A stretch of 64,000 nucleotides of DNA from Levilactobacillus huananensis (GCF_003946145.1 NZ_RHOC01000001.1:186001-250000); one strand, 5' to 3'. Shown: positions 28,449-35,526, counted from the first letter of the stretch. Made by a program: numbers and translations. The notes: generated by a model from the sequence alone, not told the origin.

Positions 28449-28661
28449 ATGAAGAAAGAATGCAAAGAAATTCTCGAACAACAACTGCAATTGCTGTCTG
28501 ATAGTTCCAAGAAAGCAAGTCCTGATGAACTTATGGAATTAACTAACTGTATGAATCGAATTCTACAGGTGCTTGTAGATGGGGATGCCAAGCTGAACTT
28601 GAAAACACAATTGTGTGAGAATGATCAGCAAAGGATAGATATGCTTGAGAGTCATATTTAG
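28449..28661 (+). CDS. Small acidic hypothetical protein
   Basis: A 70-residue, largely helical charged protein (KKECKEILEQQLQLLSDSSK) preceded by AGAGAGGTGAG. Position and size resemble the small early genes of temperate elements. No recognisable domain. It is one of the few intact frames in the relic. Confidence 0.5.
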   Translation: MKKECKEILEQQLQLLSDSSKKASPDELMELTNCMNRILQVLVDGDAKLNLKTQLCENDQQRIDMLESHI

Positions 28662-28702
28662 TATATCGAAAGGCTTCATCATTAAATAATGGAAGTGAAT
28701 TA

Positions 28703-28903
28703 ATGAATGGCGATGATCTTCTTTACTTCTTTTTTATTAGTACACCGGCCATTATCATTCTTTCTATAGCGGGGAATATTTTCCTCTACGTACTTTTACC
28801 CCATTCTTACAATTGTTGCGCTTCTGTATTCTCTCGCGACCGTATTTTCCAGTTAGTAGCATCCATCGCTGTGAAGCCATTAATGATTTCACAGTATTTC
28901 TAG
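28703..28903 (+). CDS. Small membrane protein of unknown function
   Basis: A 66-residue frame with one or two hydrophobic segments (LLYFFFISTPAIIILSIAGN, residues about 5-32). A GGAAGTGA site precedes the ATG. The C-terminal half is less convincing and may be out-of-frame sequence. No family recognised; it could be a decayed gene. Confidence 0.4.
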   Translation: MNGDDLLYFFFISTPAIIILSIAGNIFLYVLLPHSYNCCASVFSRDRIFQLVASIAVKPLMISQYF

Positions 28904-28922
28904 TTCAAAGAATGCTGTCCAG

Positions 28923-29741
28923 TTATGAAAGCAGTTTAGAGATCCAGTTAAACAGGCCGACTAAAAATTGTATGGCCTCATAGTAGCCTTTGACTTGCAC
29001 GATGAAGTCAAACAGAGATTTTATATAAATCCAGAAGAAAGTTATGTCGAGTGATGACATATCATCGGAGGTGAGCTCATCATCAGAAAAGTTTTCCGCA
29101 TGATATTTAGCTTCAGCAATATCATCTTCAAGACCATTAGAAGGTTGTTCTCGTACTATATTCTCTTTTTGACCATTATCGCCTGGATTACTAGTGGTAT
29201 TTTCACTAGCAGACTTGGAGTCATTCAAGGCGTCACTATGATTATTGCCATTGTAAGTTTGTTCTCTCGTAGGGTGAGAAGATTGCGTATAGAAATCTTT
29301 AAATGGTTGTTGTGACAACAATCTTTGAAAATTAGCTCGTTGACGGGATGTCAATAATTCGCTAGAAGATCCGATTAAGTTTTTGACCTGATTATATGAA
29401 GTTGCTAACAGCATATTCTGCTTTGTTGCAACATTGAATGAGCTAGATTGAATTAGTGATCCCTTGTCTTTAATAATTTCCTTAATCCATGGAGAATCTT
29501 TAGCTAATTGTGAATAAGCATTTGTGTTCTTTGAAAAAATGGACGGATTTTTCCTTTTAAATTCATCGAGAAAATTAAAATTTTGTTTCGCCATTTTCAT
29601 TTGTTGTGCAGTTAGCTTGTTCATAGATTTTATTTGTCCTAAGGCAAGTTTACGAGAGTCATAAAAAGGCTGGTTTTGCTTGAGATGCTCTTGGAATTTC
29701 TTGAAATCGTCCGAGTTATAAAACTCAAAATCGTCACTCAT
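28923..29741 (-). CDS. Unknown protein with C-terminal membrane region, coupled to an HTH regulator
   Basis: A 272-residue protein of no family I recognise. The N-terminal part (about 1-140) is charged, helical and rich in Lys/Gln/Asn. A Ser/Asn/Asp/Glu-rich linker (about 150-220) follows. The last 45 residues (ITFFWIYIKSLFDFIVQVKG onward) are hydrophobic or amphipathic and likely associate with membrane. Its ATG overlaps the stop of the upstream HTH gene as ATGA, so the two are translated together. It is intact among pseudogenes, which suggests retained selection. It could be an effector held in check by the HTH protein; this is inference only. Confidence 0.7.
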   Translation of the reverse strand: MSDDFEFYNSDDFKKFQEHLKQNQPFYDSRKLALGQIKSMNKLTAQQMKMAKQNFNFLDEFKRKNPSIFSKNTNAYSQLAKDSPWIKEIIKDKGSLIQSSSFNVATKQNMLLATSYNQVKNLIGSSSELLTSRQRANFQRLLSQQPFKDFYTQSSHPTREQTYNGNNHSDALNDSKSASENTTSNPGDNGQKENIVREQPSNGLEDDIAEAKYHAENFSDDELTSDDMSSLDITFFWIYIKSLFDFIVQVKGYYEAIQFLVGLFNWISKLLS

Positions 29742-29974
29742 TTTTCCACCTCGTTGTAAGGTGAAAAGTCAAAGAAGTCACGAACTGAGATGCCAAGTCC
29801 ATTACAAACTTTATATACCGTATCAATTCTAGGAGCTGATCCACGATTAACGATGTTGTTTAGTGTAGTGGCTCGTATTCCAGACAGAACAGCAACTCGA
29901 TTCAAGATGATATTTTCTTGTTTCATAAATGTGTACAGACGATTAACGAAGTAGGAACCGTGTTCAGATTTCAT
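29738..29974 (-). CDS. XRE-family regulator, first gene of a two-gene operon
   Basis: A 78-residue helix-turn-helix protein (LYTFMKQENIILNRVAVLSG, then TTLNNIVNRGSAPRIDTVYK). The ATG at 29974 is preceded by AAGGAG; the longer frame from a TTG would start before this ribosome site. The stop overlaps the start of the 272-residue gene. The upstream region carries two ACCC-N4-GGT palindromes, so autoregulation is likely. A dead XRE gene faces the opposite way at 30133. Confidence 0.82.
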   Translation of the reverse strand: MKSEHGSYFVNRLYTFMKQENIILNRVAVLSGIRATTLNNIVNRGSAPRIDTVYKVCNGLGISVRDFFDFSPYNEVEK

Positions 29975-29992
29975 GTTTACTATGCTCCTTAC

Positions 29993-30061
29993 ACCCAAAT
30001 GGGTAACTATATATATAGTAGTGTAGCAAACTATATTTTAAAACTGTATACCCGAATAGGT
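29993..30061. promoter_or_regulatory. Operator pair of the second immunity switch
   Basis: ACCCAAATGGGT (29993-30004) and ACCCGAATAGGT (30050-30061) are 57 bp apart and flank an AT-rich stretch with TATATATATAG, a likely -10 region for the leftward operon. They are plausible binding sites for the HTH protein. Confidence 0.5.
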
Positions 30062-30132
30062 TTACTTTTATCACAAAATGGTATTCATTATGATGAATGT
30101 GCCAAAAAGTGTCAATGAACTAAGGTGATTAT

Positions 30133-30339
30133 ATGATTGGTGGAGAGAGCTTAATTCGAATGTGAAAGCAGTGTGGCTTGTCCCAAGCCCGATCGTCGGA
30201 TCAAAGTGGGCTTCCACAAACGACTATTAGCGGTATTGCGAATGATTCAAAAACACTAGGCCTGAAAAATGCAATTAAATTGGCTAAAGTGTTCGGAGTT
30301 CATGCTGAAGAATTATTGCTAGAGGAGGTGACCAAGTAG
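30133..30339 (+). pseudogene. XRE-family gene with an internal stop
   Basis: The frame MIGGESLIRM, then TGA (30163-30165), then KQCGLSQARSSDQSGLPQTT and on to EELLLEEVTK (TAG at 30337-30339) is a 68-codon Cro/antitoxin-size HTH protein. CGA to TGA is the likely mutation. It is divergent from the regulator at 29974, as expected for a repressor/Cro pair. Confidence 0.7.
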
Positions 30340-30470
30340 TGGAAGTAACGGAAGAACAACTGCAGCAAATGATTCAAGTGAAGGTTAAAAAGGCGGTTGC
30401 AGATAGCAATTTTGAAAGTGGCTTCAGTGACCTGACAATCTTAGAAAAGATTACTTACTTTGCAAAGTAA
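30339..30470 (+). CDS. Small hypothetical protein, coupled to the XRE remnant
   Basis: A 43-codon frame with a GTG start overlapping the previous TAG (TAGTG) and AGGAGGTGACC upstream. The product is charged and helical (MEVTEEQLQQMIQVKVKKAV, ending KITYFAK). It ends just before a strong terminator. No family recognised. Confidence 0.5.
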   Translation: MEVTEEQLQQMIQVKVKKAVADSNFESGFSDLTILEKITYFAK

Positions 30471-30496
30471 GATTCGGAGACACCAGCTCAATTCGT

Positions 30497-30532
30497 AAAA
30501 AACATCACTCAGTTAAGCGAGTGATGTTTTTT
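30497..30532. terminator. Bidirectional terminator
   Basis: AAAAAACATCACTC and GAGTGATGTTTTTT form a perfect 14-bp stem with an 8-nt loop, T-rich on both strands. It lies between the convergent genes ending at 30470 and 30539 and marks the right edge of the HTH-rich relic. Confidence 0.9.
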
Positions 30533-30538
30533 CAAAAA

Positions 30539-31123
30539 CTAGAAATTGTAGTTCCGGCTACTAATGTAATGCCAAGAACCTTTCTTGTACTTGTAAATTG
30601 TAATGTAGTCCCCATGTTGCCACTGCCATTCGTGATGTTTGGGATTGATTTTCAAGTCGTTGTCAAAGATAACTTTTTTATACTGAGTAGGTTTGAAATC
30701 GGAAAGTATCGAACTATCCTGGTCCTTGGAGTAAAAAGTATTGACCTTATCCATCGTTACTTCAGTCGCGATGCGATAGCCATGGAATGGCAGGTACTTT
30801 GTCATTTTGAACCAACTCGTATTGTTACCACCTTTGCGGACCGAGTACGTGTACTTCTTACCGGAATTAAAGCGGCCGGACTGCAAGGCCCAACGCGTCT
30901 TTCCAGTCCAATGGCTCAGGCTGTAGCGGGTGCCGGATTTTACGGTGTAAGTTTTAATCTTCTTCGACGTCGAATTTTGAATCTTATCAACCTTGACCGT
31001 TTTGGTCAGATCGACCCATTGAGCCTTTTGCCAGTGACTGGCGGCATGTGCAGTGGTGGTTGAGCCAGCTACACCAAGCGCAGCCAAGACCACAGCAGTC
31101 AGAATAAATGTTTGTTTCTTCAT
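30539..31123 (-). CDS. Secreted protein of unknown function
   Basis: A 194-residue protein with a clear signal peptide (MKKQTFILTAVVLAALGVAG, cleavage probably after AHA near residue 29). The mature part is basic and rich in Tyr, Trp and Lys (SLSHWTGKTRWALQSGRF, HGDYITIYKYKKGSWHYI), a style common in lactobacillar extracellular proteins. The start follows GGGAGGA. Copy B of the shared 27-bp motif lies 22 bases upstream. The opposite-strand open frame 30521-31063 is judged a shadow. Confidence 0.82.
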   Translation of the reverse strand: MKKQTFILTAVVLAALGVAGSTTTAHAASHWQKAQWVDLTKTVKVDKIQNSTSKKIKTYTVKSGTRYSLSHWTGKTRWALQSGRFNSGKKYTYSVRKGGNNTSWFKMTKYLPFHGYRIATEVTMDKVNTFYSKDQDSSILSDFKPTQYKKVIFDNDLKINPKHHEWQWQHGDYITIYKYKKGSWHYISSRNYNF

Positions 31124-31145
31124 GTTATCCTCCCAGGAATATGTA

Positions 31146-31172
31146 CAGCTTTTAACGTCATCAGTTTTGGAC
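31146..31172 (-). promoter_or_regulatory. Shared 27-bp upstream motif, copy B
   Basis: Differs at 2 of 27 positions from copy A and more from copy C (32723-32750). Same orientation and similar distance to the downstream start codon. From 31173 to 31514 I see no further feature. Confidence 0.55.
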
Positions 31173-31514
31173 GGTGTGATTTTTAAGGAGCCCTTCTTTT
31201 GCCGGTTCAAAGACTGAGGCAATGTCTCTGAGCGACTAGTTGGAATAAAAATTCCGCACTTTAATCAGCCATCAGTCATTCAAATGAACTAAAGATTAAT
31301 GGTCAGAAGTGACGATAAATTAACTCGGTAATTAGTTAGCGTGTTTATTATACAACGATTATTTTTATCTGCGCAATAAAATTATAGAGATGGCCGAGGT
31401 GGGTTAGTTTATAAATCACGCTTTCTTAGGCGGTGGCGGGGCAACAGAATTGCTGAAGGCCATGATAAGCTAGTTCTATCGATGAAATACTTGGCGACTA
31501 TGGGGGTAATTAGG

Positions 31515-31772
31515 ATGGAATTTGTCTTTAAGAATGGTATTCAGGGATTTAGTCAGCGCCTACACGAAGTCATTGATCAACTTGATGATACGGATTTAGG
31601 ACTCTTACAGGTTTTGTTAGATATTGCAGTTAATCCGGACCAAGAGATCACTTTTAAAGTCATTGAGGAACGCTTAGCGGTGACGCCAAAGGAACTTGAC
31701 CATATTCTCATGCGTCTCGAGCACTTTGGACTGATTACTTGGCAGGCGGAACCAGCTCGGGCAACGAAATAA
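31515..31772 (+). CDS. Small hypothetical protein, possible winged-helix type
   Basis: An 85-residue protein starting at the ATG at 31515, with FKVIEERLAVTPKELDHILM followed by RLEHFGLITWQ. That pattern (helix, turn, recognition helix, then GLI) looks like a small winged-helix DNA-binding fold. The call is tentative; regulatory targets cannot be inferred. It is followed directly by a terminator. Confidence 0.65.
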   Translation: MEFVFKNGIQGFSQRLHEVIDQLDDTDLGLLQVLLDIAVNPDQEITFKVIEERLAVTPKELDHILMRLEHFGLITWQAEPARATK

Positions 31773-31777
31773 GGAGA

Positions 31778-31807
31778 GGGTCTGGGACAAAAATCCCAGG
31801 CCCTTTT
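31778..31807 (+). terminator. Intrinsic terminator after the 85-residue gene
   Basis: A 10-pair stem GGGTCTGGGA/TCCCAGGCCC (one wobble) with a CAAAAA loop and TTTT. Confidence 0.8.
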
Positions 31808-31829
31808 GTGCCGCTCACTTTTTTCGATC

Positions 31830-31863
31830 AAAAAAGCGTAGAACAAATGAGTTGTTCTACGCT
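31830..31863 (-). terminator. Terminator of the 120-residue gene
   Basis: AGCGTAGAACAA/TTGTTCTACGCT is a perfect 12-bp stem with a 5-nt loop. On the minus strand it is followed by TTTTT. Confidence 0.85.
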
Positions 31864-31867
31864 GACT

Positions 31868-32230
31868 TTATTCGCGTTCGGCATCTTCGGCCAATTCCAG
31901 CCAGATGGTCAGGGCAGACGGGATGTAGTCTGGCCATTCTTCCATCTTCTTGGCACAGCGCTGTAAGACGTGGCTAACCTGATCTTTGGCAAGATCTTGG
32001 AAGACGGTTAAAGCGAGTTCATTGTCTTCTAAATCGGCCATGAGGGTCGGAACGGTGTGTTTCCATTCATCGACTAAATCTTGATAAATAACAATACGTC
32101 GGGCTTCTTTAATCGTGTAGTCAACGCCCTTGGTTTGTAACTGTTTAACGAAACGATCATATTCCGCAAAAACGGACTTTTGTGCGCGTTTCCAGTCAAC
32201 CTTCGTAAACGTTCTATCTTCTACTTCCAT
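31868..32230 (-). CDS. Cytoplasmic hypothetical protein
   Basis: A 120-residue acidic, mostly helical protein (DWKRAQKSVFAEYDRFVKQL, EWPDYIPSALTIWLELAEDA). No signal peptide or membrane segment. Probably a conserved lactobacillar protein of unknown function. It has its own terminator and lies outside the phage-like relic. Confidence 0.7.
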   Translation of the reverse strand: MEVEDRTFTKVDWKRAQKSVFAEYDRFVKQLQTKGVDYTIKEARRIVIYQDLVDEWKHTVPTLMADLEDNELALTVFQDLAKDQVSHVLQRCAKKMEEWPDYIPSALTIWLELAEDAERE

Positions 32231-32403
32231 GCTTTCGACCTCTTTATTCCCACGTGAATTTGTGAAAACTTATCGAATAATTATAAGAACTTTAAAACCG
32301 TACCTTCACATAGTATAGCATTTTTCTGAAGAATGAGTAGTGACGCTTTTTAGCATTCGGCTAAACAGCGGGATGGCGGTCTTTTACGTGACTCATAGAA
32401 AAT

Positions 32404-32430
32404 AAAAAGAGCCATCTTAGGCTCTTTTTT
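32404..32430. terminator. Terminator of the small secreted protein gene
   Basis: AAAGAGCC/GGCTCTTT with a 6-nt loop; T-rich on both strands and located just past the minus-strand stop at 32435. Confidence 0.75.
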
Positions 32431-32434
32431 AAAT

Positions 32435-32692
32435 CTAATAACAGCCTCTGATACGGCACTGTTTATAATGATGTTTCTTGGCCCACTTGAGCGTGACACG
32501 TTTGACCTTACGGGCCCGGCGTAACCCACGACATTTCTTTGAAAAATGATACTTTTTCCCTTTGTAAGGGGCGATCCACACGTGTGATGATCGTGCTTGC
32601 GCGATGGTGACTGGTGCGGCGAGGGGTTCTGCGACACTTCCAAGAGTGAAGGCAACCGCGACGACCGACAATGCCCGTCGTAAGATTTTCAT
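32435..32692 (-). CDS. Small secreted Cys-containing basic protein
   Basis: An 85-residue protein with a signal peptide (RRALSVVAVAFTLGSVAEPL, cleavage near ARS at about 35). The mature domain of about 50 residues is very basic: APYKGKKYHFSKKCRGLRRA, then VTLKWAKKHHYKQC. The spacing YHxxxxC...AxxxxYxxC resembles Ada-type zinc-binding modules often attached to secreted nucleases. A DNA- or cell-wall-binding role is inference. GGGAGG precedes the ATG and copy C of the shared motif is upstream. The nuclease operon lies next to it on the same strand. Confidence 0.75.
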   Translation of the reverse strand: MKILRRALSVVAVAFTLGSVAEPLAAPVTIAQARSSHVWIAPYKGKKYHFSKKCRGLRRARKVKRVTLKWAKKHHYKQCRIRGCY

Positions 32693-32722
32693 ATGTATAT
32701 TCCTCCCTGAAACTAAAGTTGA

Positions 32723-32750
32723 CAGCTTTTTACGTCGTCAGTCATTGGAC
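32723..32750 (-). promoter_or_regulatory. Shared 27-bp upstream motif, copy C
   Basis: The most divergent copy: CAGCTTTT, then ACGTC, GTCAGT and TTGGAC in the plus-strand sense with one inserted base. It ends only eight bases beyond the nuclease stop and lies 30 bases ahead of the start at 32692. Confidence 0.45.
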
Positions 32751-32757
32751 AACTAAT

Positions 32758-33618
32758 CTAGCTGACGCGACTATATCCTGTGGCGCGACTATATCCTGTG
32801 GCATAATCGATATGATAACCGGGTTCAATGTTAAAGATATAGACGTTGAAGCGTACCGCGTTACTCCCAATGGATTGGGCTCGCATCTGAACTCCGCGGG
32901 CGACGAGTTCGTTACCTTTAAAGATTGGTGTCACGGCGTAGCGAACATAATTATTTCGGCTGGCCTTGAGGTAAGTTGCAACGTCCATTTCGTTATGCAG
33001 CATGCTGGGATTGTTCAGCGTTCGAGTTCCAGTCATGAGATTCTTCATATTGTTATTTTGTCCGGTAAATTGGTAACCGATCAGATGACTACGGTTGTAG
33101 AGCCAACCATGAGCTGTCCGCTTGTTATGCCAACCGGTTGGGTCGACTGTGAGGGCTTCCCGTTTACTCTTAGGCATCAAGGATTGGTTTAAGAGGGCAG
33201 CCGCGCCGGTTACGCGGTTCAAGCTATCTAAATCATGGTAGGTTTGCCAGGCCCCCTTAGCCGTTGATAGCTGGTGATGACTGAAATGGGGGTTATTGTC
33301 GTCAATCGTGATCTCCTGTTGGCCATTGTAGGACAGGGTGGATAAATTCGTTTTAGCGGACTTTTTGGTTTTCTTATGATGTGCTTCCTTTTTCAAGGCA
33401 GTTTGTTGCTGATTCAAGCGGGTTTGTTCGCGGTCGAGACGCTTCTTTTCCGCGGCATTTGCTTTTTCGAGCTTAATGGCCTTCTTTTCTGGTCCGTGGT
33501 CCCGGACGATCTTCGTGGCATTAGCTGTCGAATGACTGGCCTGTTGGGAACTGCAACCACCAAGCAAGAGGGTGAGGCCTGTAAGTATGTATAGCGTGAG
33601 ACGAAATTTCTTTGACAT
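32758..33618 (-). CDS. Secreted DNA/RNA non-specific endonuclease (DNA-entry type)
   Basis: A 286-residue lipoprotein-like or anchored nuclease. The N-terminus has a lipobox-like LTLLLGGCSS (Cys about residue 22), followed by a Lys/Gln-rich helical linker (about 45-90). The beta-beta-alpha-metal nuclease domain has GWLYNRSHLIGYQFTGQNNN (about 175) and the asparagine block NLMTGTRTLN. The usual DRGH is replaced by NRSH, as in DNA-entry nucleases of the EndA/NucA style. The C-terminus carries a tandem ATGYSR duplication. Its start overlaps the stop of the upstream membrane gene by one base. Confidence 0.88.
   Translation of the reverse strand: MSKKFRLTLYILTGLTLLLGGCSSQQASHSTANATKIVRDHGPEKKAIKLEKANAAEKKRLDREQTRLNQQQTALKKEAHHKKTKKSAKTNLSTLSYNGQQEITIDDNNPHFSHHQLSTAKGAWQTYHDLDSLNRVTGAAALLNQSLMPKSKREALTVDPTGWHNKRTAHGWLYNRSHLIGYQFTGQNNNMKNLMTGTRTLNNPSMLHNEMDVATYLKASRNNYVRYAVTPIFKGNELVARGVQMRAQSIGSNAVRFNVYIFNIEPGYHIDYATGYSRATGYSRVS
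32766..32801 (+). repeat. 18-bp tandem duplication in the nuclease C-terminus
   Basis: CGCGACTATATCCTGTGG occurs twice without a gap (32766-32783 and 32784-32801), adding six in-frame residues (ATGYSR) just before the stop. It looks recent. Confidence 0.95.
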
Positions 33619-34286
33619 TAGCGACGCGCCTTTCTATAGCCAGCGGCCTGAGCCTGAGCCTCAGTCTGGAAGTACACCGCATTTTGACTATTCATGTGGT
33701 AGCCAGCTTGGTCTGCTGTGTGGTAAATTTTAGAATTCCGATTGCCGATGATTTTTCCCTGCTGGCTGGTATTCAGATTACCCCGGTGAGTTTTATGGGA
33801 ATCGGTATTGGTTGACGCGGCCTGACTGGTCGTCGTCTCGGCTTTACGAGTACTGGCAGCTTCACTAGCAGCTTTTTTCTGGCTAGCCTTCTTGGCCTTG
33901 GCTACCGACACTGTAGAAGCGCTCATCGAACTGCTCTGGTCAGCGAGCGCTTCACTGGCCTTGGATTGTTGACTCGCTGAATCAGACAGACGTCTGGACT
34001 CGGCCTGAGCTTTGGCTAGTCGGGCGGTGCCGACCTTAATGGTTTTAGTGGGCGTGGTTGAATCGCTTGAGTTTCCCAAACCGCCGAACCCCATTAGAAT
34101 GACCAGTACGCCGAGAATGCCGATGATCCAGTGACGCTTGGATGTCTTGAAGAAGGCCCACCAGACGCCGTAACCGCCAAGTAGGAAACAAATTAATAGG
34201 AATATAATGACAATGACCTCCCCTAATCTCGTGATTTTCGGCTTTGGCGCGGCAATTAAGCCCCACAGATAATTAAGCCGCCTCAC
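33618..34286 (-). CDS. Membrane-anchored companion of the nuclease, Ada-like C-terminal module
   Basis: Two membrane segments (VIVIIFLLICFLLGGYGVWW and HWIIGILGVLVILMGFGG) are followed by a long Ala/Ser/Lys-rich helical region. The C-terminal module is IGNRNSKIYHTADQAGYHMN, then NAVYFQTEAQAQAAGYRKAR. It matches Ada-type metal-binding modules in layout but has lost their cysteines. The start is uncertain. The open frame extends to a TTG at 34322 and has a GTG at 34286. The only strong ribosome site (GGGGAGG, 34223-34217) instead precedes in-frame ATT codons at 34214 and 34208. The stop overlaps the nuclease start, so the two are coupled. Confidence 0.75.
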   Translation of the reverse strand: MRRLNYLWGLIAAPKPKITRLGEVIVIIFLLICFLLGGYGVWWAFFKTSKRHWIIGILGVLVILMGFGGLGNSSDSTTPTKTIKVGTARLAKAQAESRRLSDSASQQSKASEALADQSSSMSASTVSVAKAKKASQKKAASEAASTRKAETTTSQAASTNTDSHKTHRGNLNTSQQGKIIGNRNSKIYHTADQAGYHMNSQNAVYFQTEAQAQAAGYRKARR

Positions 34287-34384
34287 TAATTTTAAGAGAA
34301 GAGGTGGCGATCCGCAACCCAAAGTTTGACTTTTTCGTTAAGTTTGGGGCGATGATAAAATAATAGGAGCGTTATGACGTACAA

Positions 34385-34412
34385 AAAAACATCCCCATGA
34401 CTGGGGATGTTT
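34385..34412. terminator. Terminator after mscL
   Basis: AACATCCCC/GGGGATGTT with a 6-nt loop, flanked by A7 on the plus strand so that the minus-strand transcript ends in T7. Confidence 0.85.
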
Positions 34413-34420
34413 CGGTCGTG

Positions 34421-34792
34421 CTAATTTTTTTCCTTGAGCAGGTCCACAATTTCCTTGAGGTAACGTTCCTCTGGTGTGGTAGTGTCCACTTCTGGCTCGG
34501 GTTTTTTGGCTACGAGCTTATTAATCAATTTGATTAAGAGGAAGACAACGAAGGCAATAATCAAGAAATTGATGATTGAGTTGATGAAAGCCCCGTACTT
34601 GAAGTGGGCCTTCCCAACACTGAAGACCAGGTCGGAGAAATCGATGCTGCCAATGAAAATTCCGAGTAGGGGGTTGATGAGGTTATCTACCAGGGAATTC
34701 ACAATGGCGGTAAAAGCGGCCCCGACGATGACCCCAACGGCTAGGTCCATGACATTTCCTCGGGCGATAAATTCCTTAAATTCTTTAAGCAA
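34421..34792 (-). CDS. mscL: Large-conductance mechanosensitive channel MscL
   Basis: A homopentameric inner-membrane channel that opens on hypo-osmotic shock. The 123 residues have the N-terminal amphipathic helix ([20 protein letters not shown]), TM1 ([17 protein letters not shown]), the periplasmic loop, TM2 ([20 protein letters not shown]) and the charged C-terminal bundle ([18 protein letters not shown]). AGGAG precedes the ATG. The 324 bases upstream (34793-35116) hold only AT-rich promoter-like sequence. Confidence 0.96.
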   Translation of the reverse strand: MLKEFKEFIARGNVMDLAVGVIVGAAFTAIVNSLVDNLINPLLGIFIGSIDFSDLVFSVGKAHFKYGAFINSIINFLIIAFVVFLLIKLINKLVAKKPEPEVDTTTPEERYLKEIVDLLKEKN

Positions 34793-35116
34793 AATGACTC
34801 CTCCTTCACAAAATTAGTTCTTACTTATATTTTTAACGATCTTATTATAAAATGCAACCAATATGCGGTGGTTGGATTACCCGCGGCATAAGACTTTTGA
34901 TAGAAGCAGCTCTAAAACTATGGTAAAATGTAAGTGGTTTCAGGATGAGATGATGTTTCTTGAAATCGACTATCATAAATTGTTGGTTTTCGTGTCGTTT
35001 CGCTTGCAATCGTTAGTGAAATCAACTATTATCAATTATTGATACATTTTAATCCGACTTAACTCTCGAGCGATTGAAATGAAGAACGAGTAAATAGTCA
35101 TTAGGAGGTGATTACC

Positions 35117-35434
35117 ATGCTGAGTCGAACCAAACAATTCTTACGGCAACATAACTATCGTTATGAAAAGTCGTATATTCGGCCGTTGATGGCACCCGAA
35201 AGTGTGTATGTCTTCAAATTTGGTCGAGATTCGCTCAATAACCGGGTAATCATTCGTTATGGACATACGTGGACCGGACGGCAGCGAATTAACGAAATTG
35301 ATTTGCGGCTGCACAAACAGAAGCATCCGCGTGTATTCCAAAATGAGGCGGATATGTTAGATTATTTAGAAACACGTCTAGCCCAGCGGGATCATAAGGA
35401 CGCTGAAAATCCGACCGATGCCGAAAAGATCTAA
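35117..35434 (+). CDS. Small basic hypothetical protein
   Basis: A 105-residue soluble, basic protein (MLSRTKQFLRQHNYRYEKSY, then RLHKQKHPRVFQNEADMLDY). The ATG at 35117 is well spaced from AGGAGG (35103-35108); the GTG at 35108 overlaps that site. Known only as a conserved lactobacillar hypothetical as far as I can tell. No neighbour suggests its role. Confidence 0.65.
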   Translation: MLSRTKQFLRQHNYRYEKSYIRPLMAPESVYVFKFGRDSLNNRVIIRYGHTWTGRQRINEIDLRLHKQKHPRVFQNEADMLDYLETRLAQRDHKDAENPTDAEKI

Positions 35435-35461
35435 AGCGATATTTTTAAATGTTTTAGTGGT

Positions 35462-35497
35462 GAGCTAGAGACAATTCTTTGTCCTGGCTCTTTTTTT
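35462..35497 (+). terminator. Intrinsic terminator before prmA
   Basis: GAGCTAG-A-GACAA pairs with TTGTCCTGGCTC (one bulged A) and is followed by T7. Confidence 0.75.
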
Positions 35498-35526
35498 AAA
35501 TTAATTTTTCAAGGAGGATGTCATTT

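Noticed and set aside
23838-30941. 11-bp match GGTGCCGGATT at 23838 and 30931 as integrase attachment repeats
   Set aside because: An 11-base match is not rare over this distance, and the second copy is inside the coding part of the secreted protein, which is unlikely as an att site.
30521-31063. Plus-strand open frame of 180 codons
   Set aside because: It is antisense to the secreted protein at 30539-31123, which has a signal peptide, a ribosome site and sensible composition; the plus frame also begins inside a terminator.
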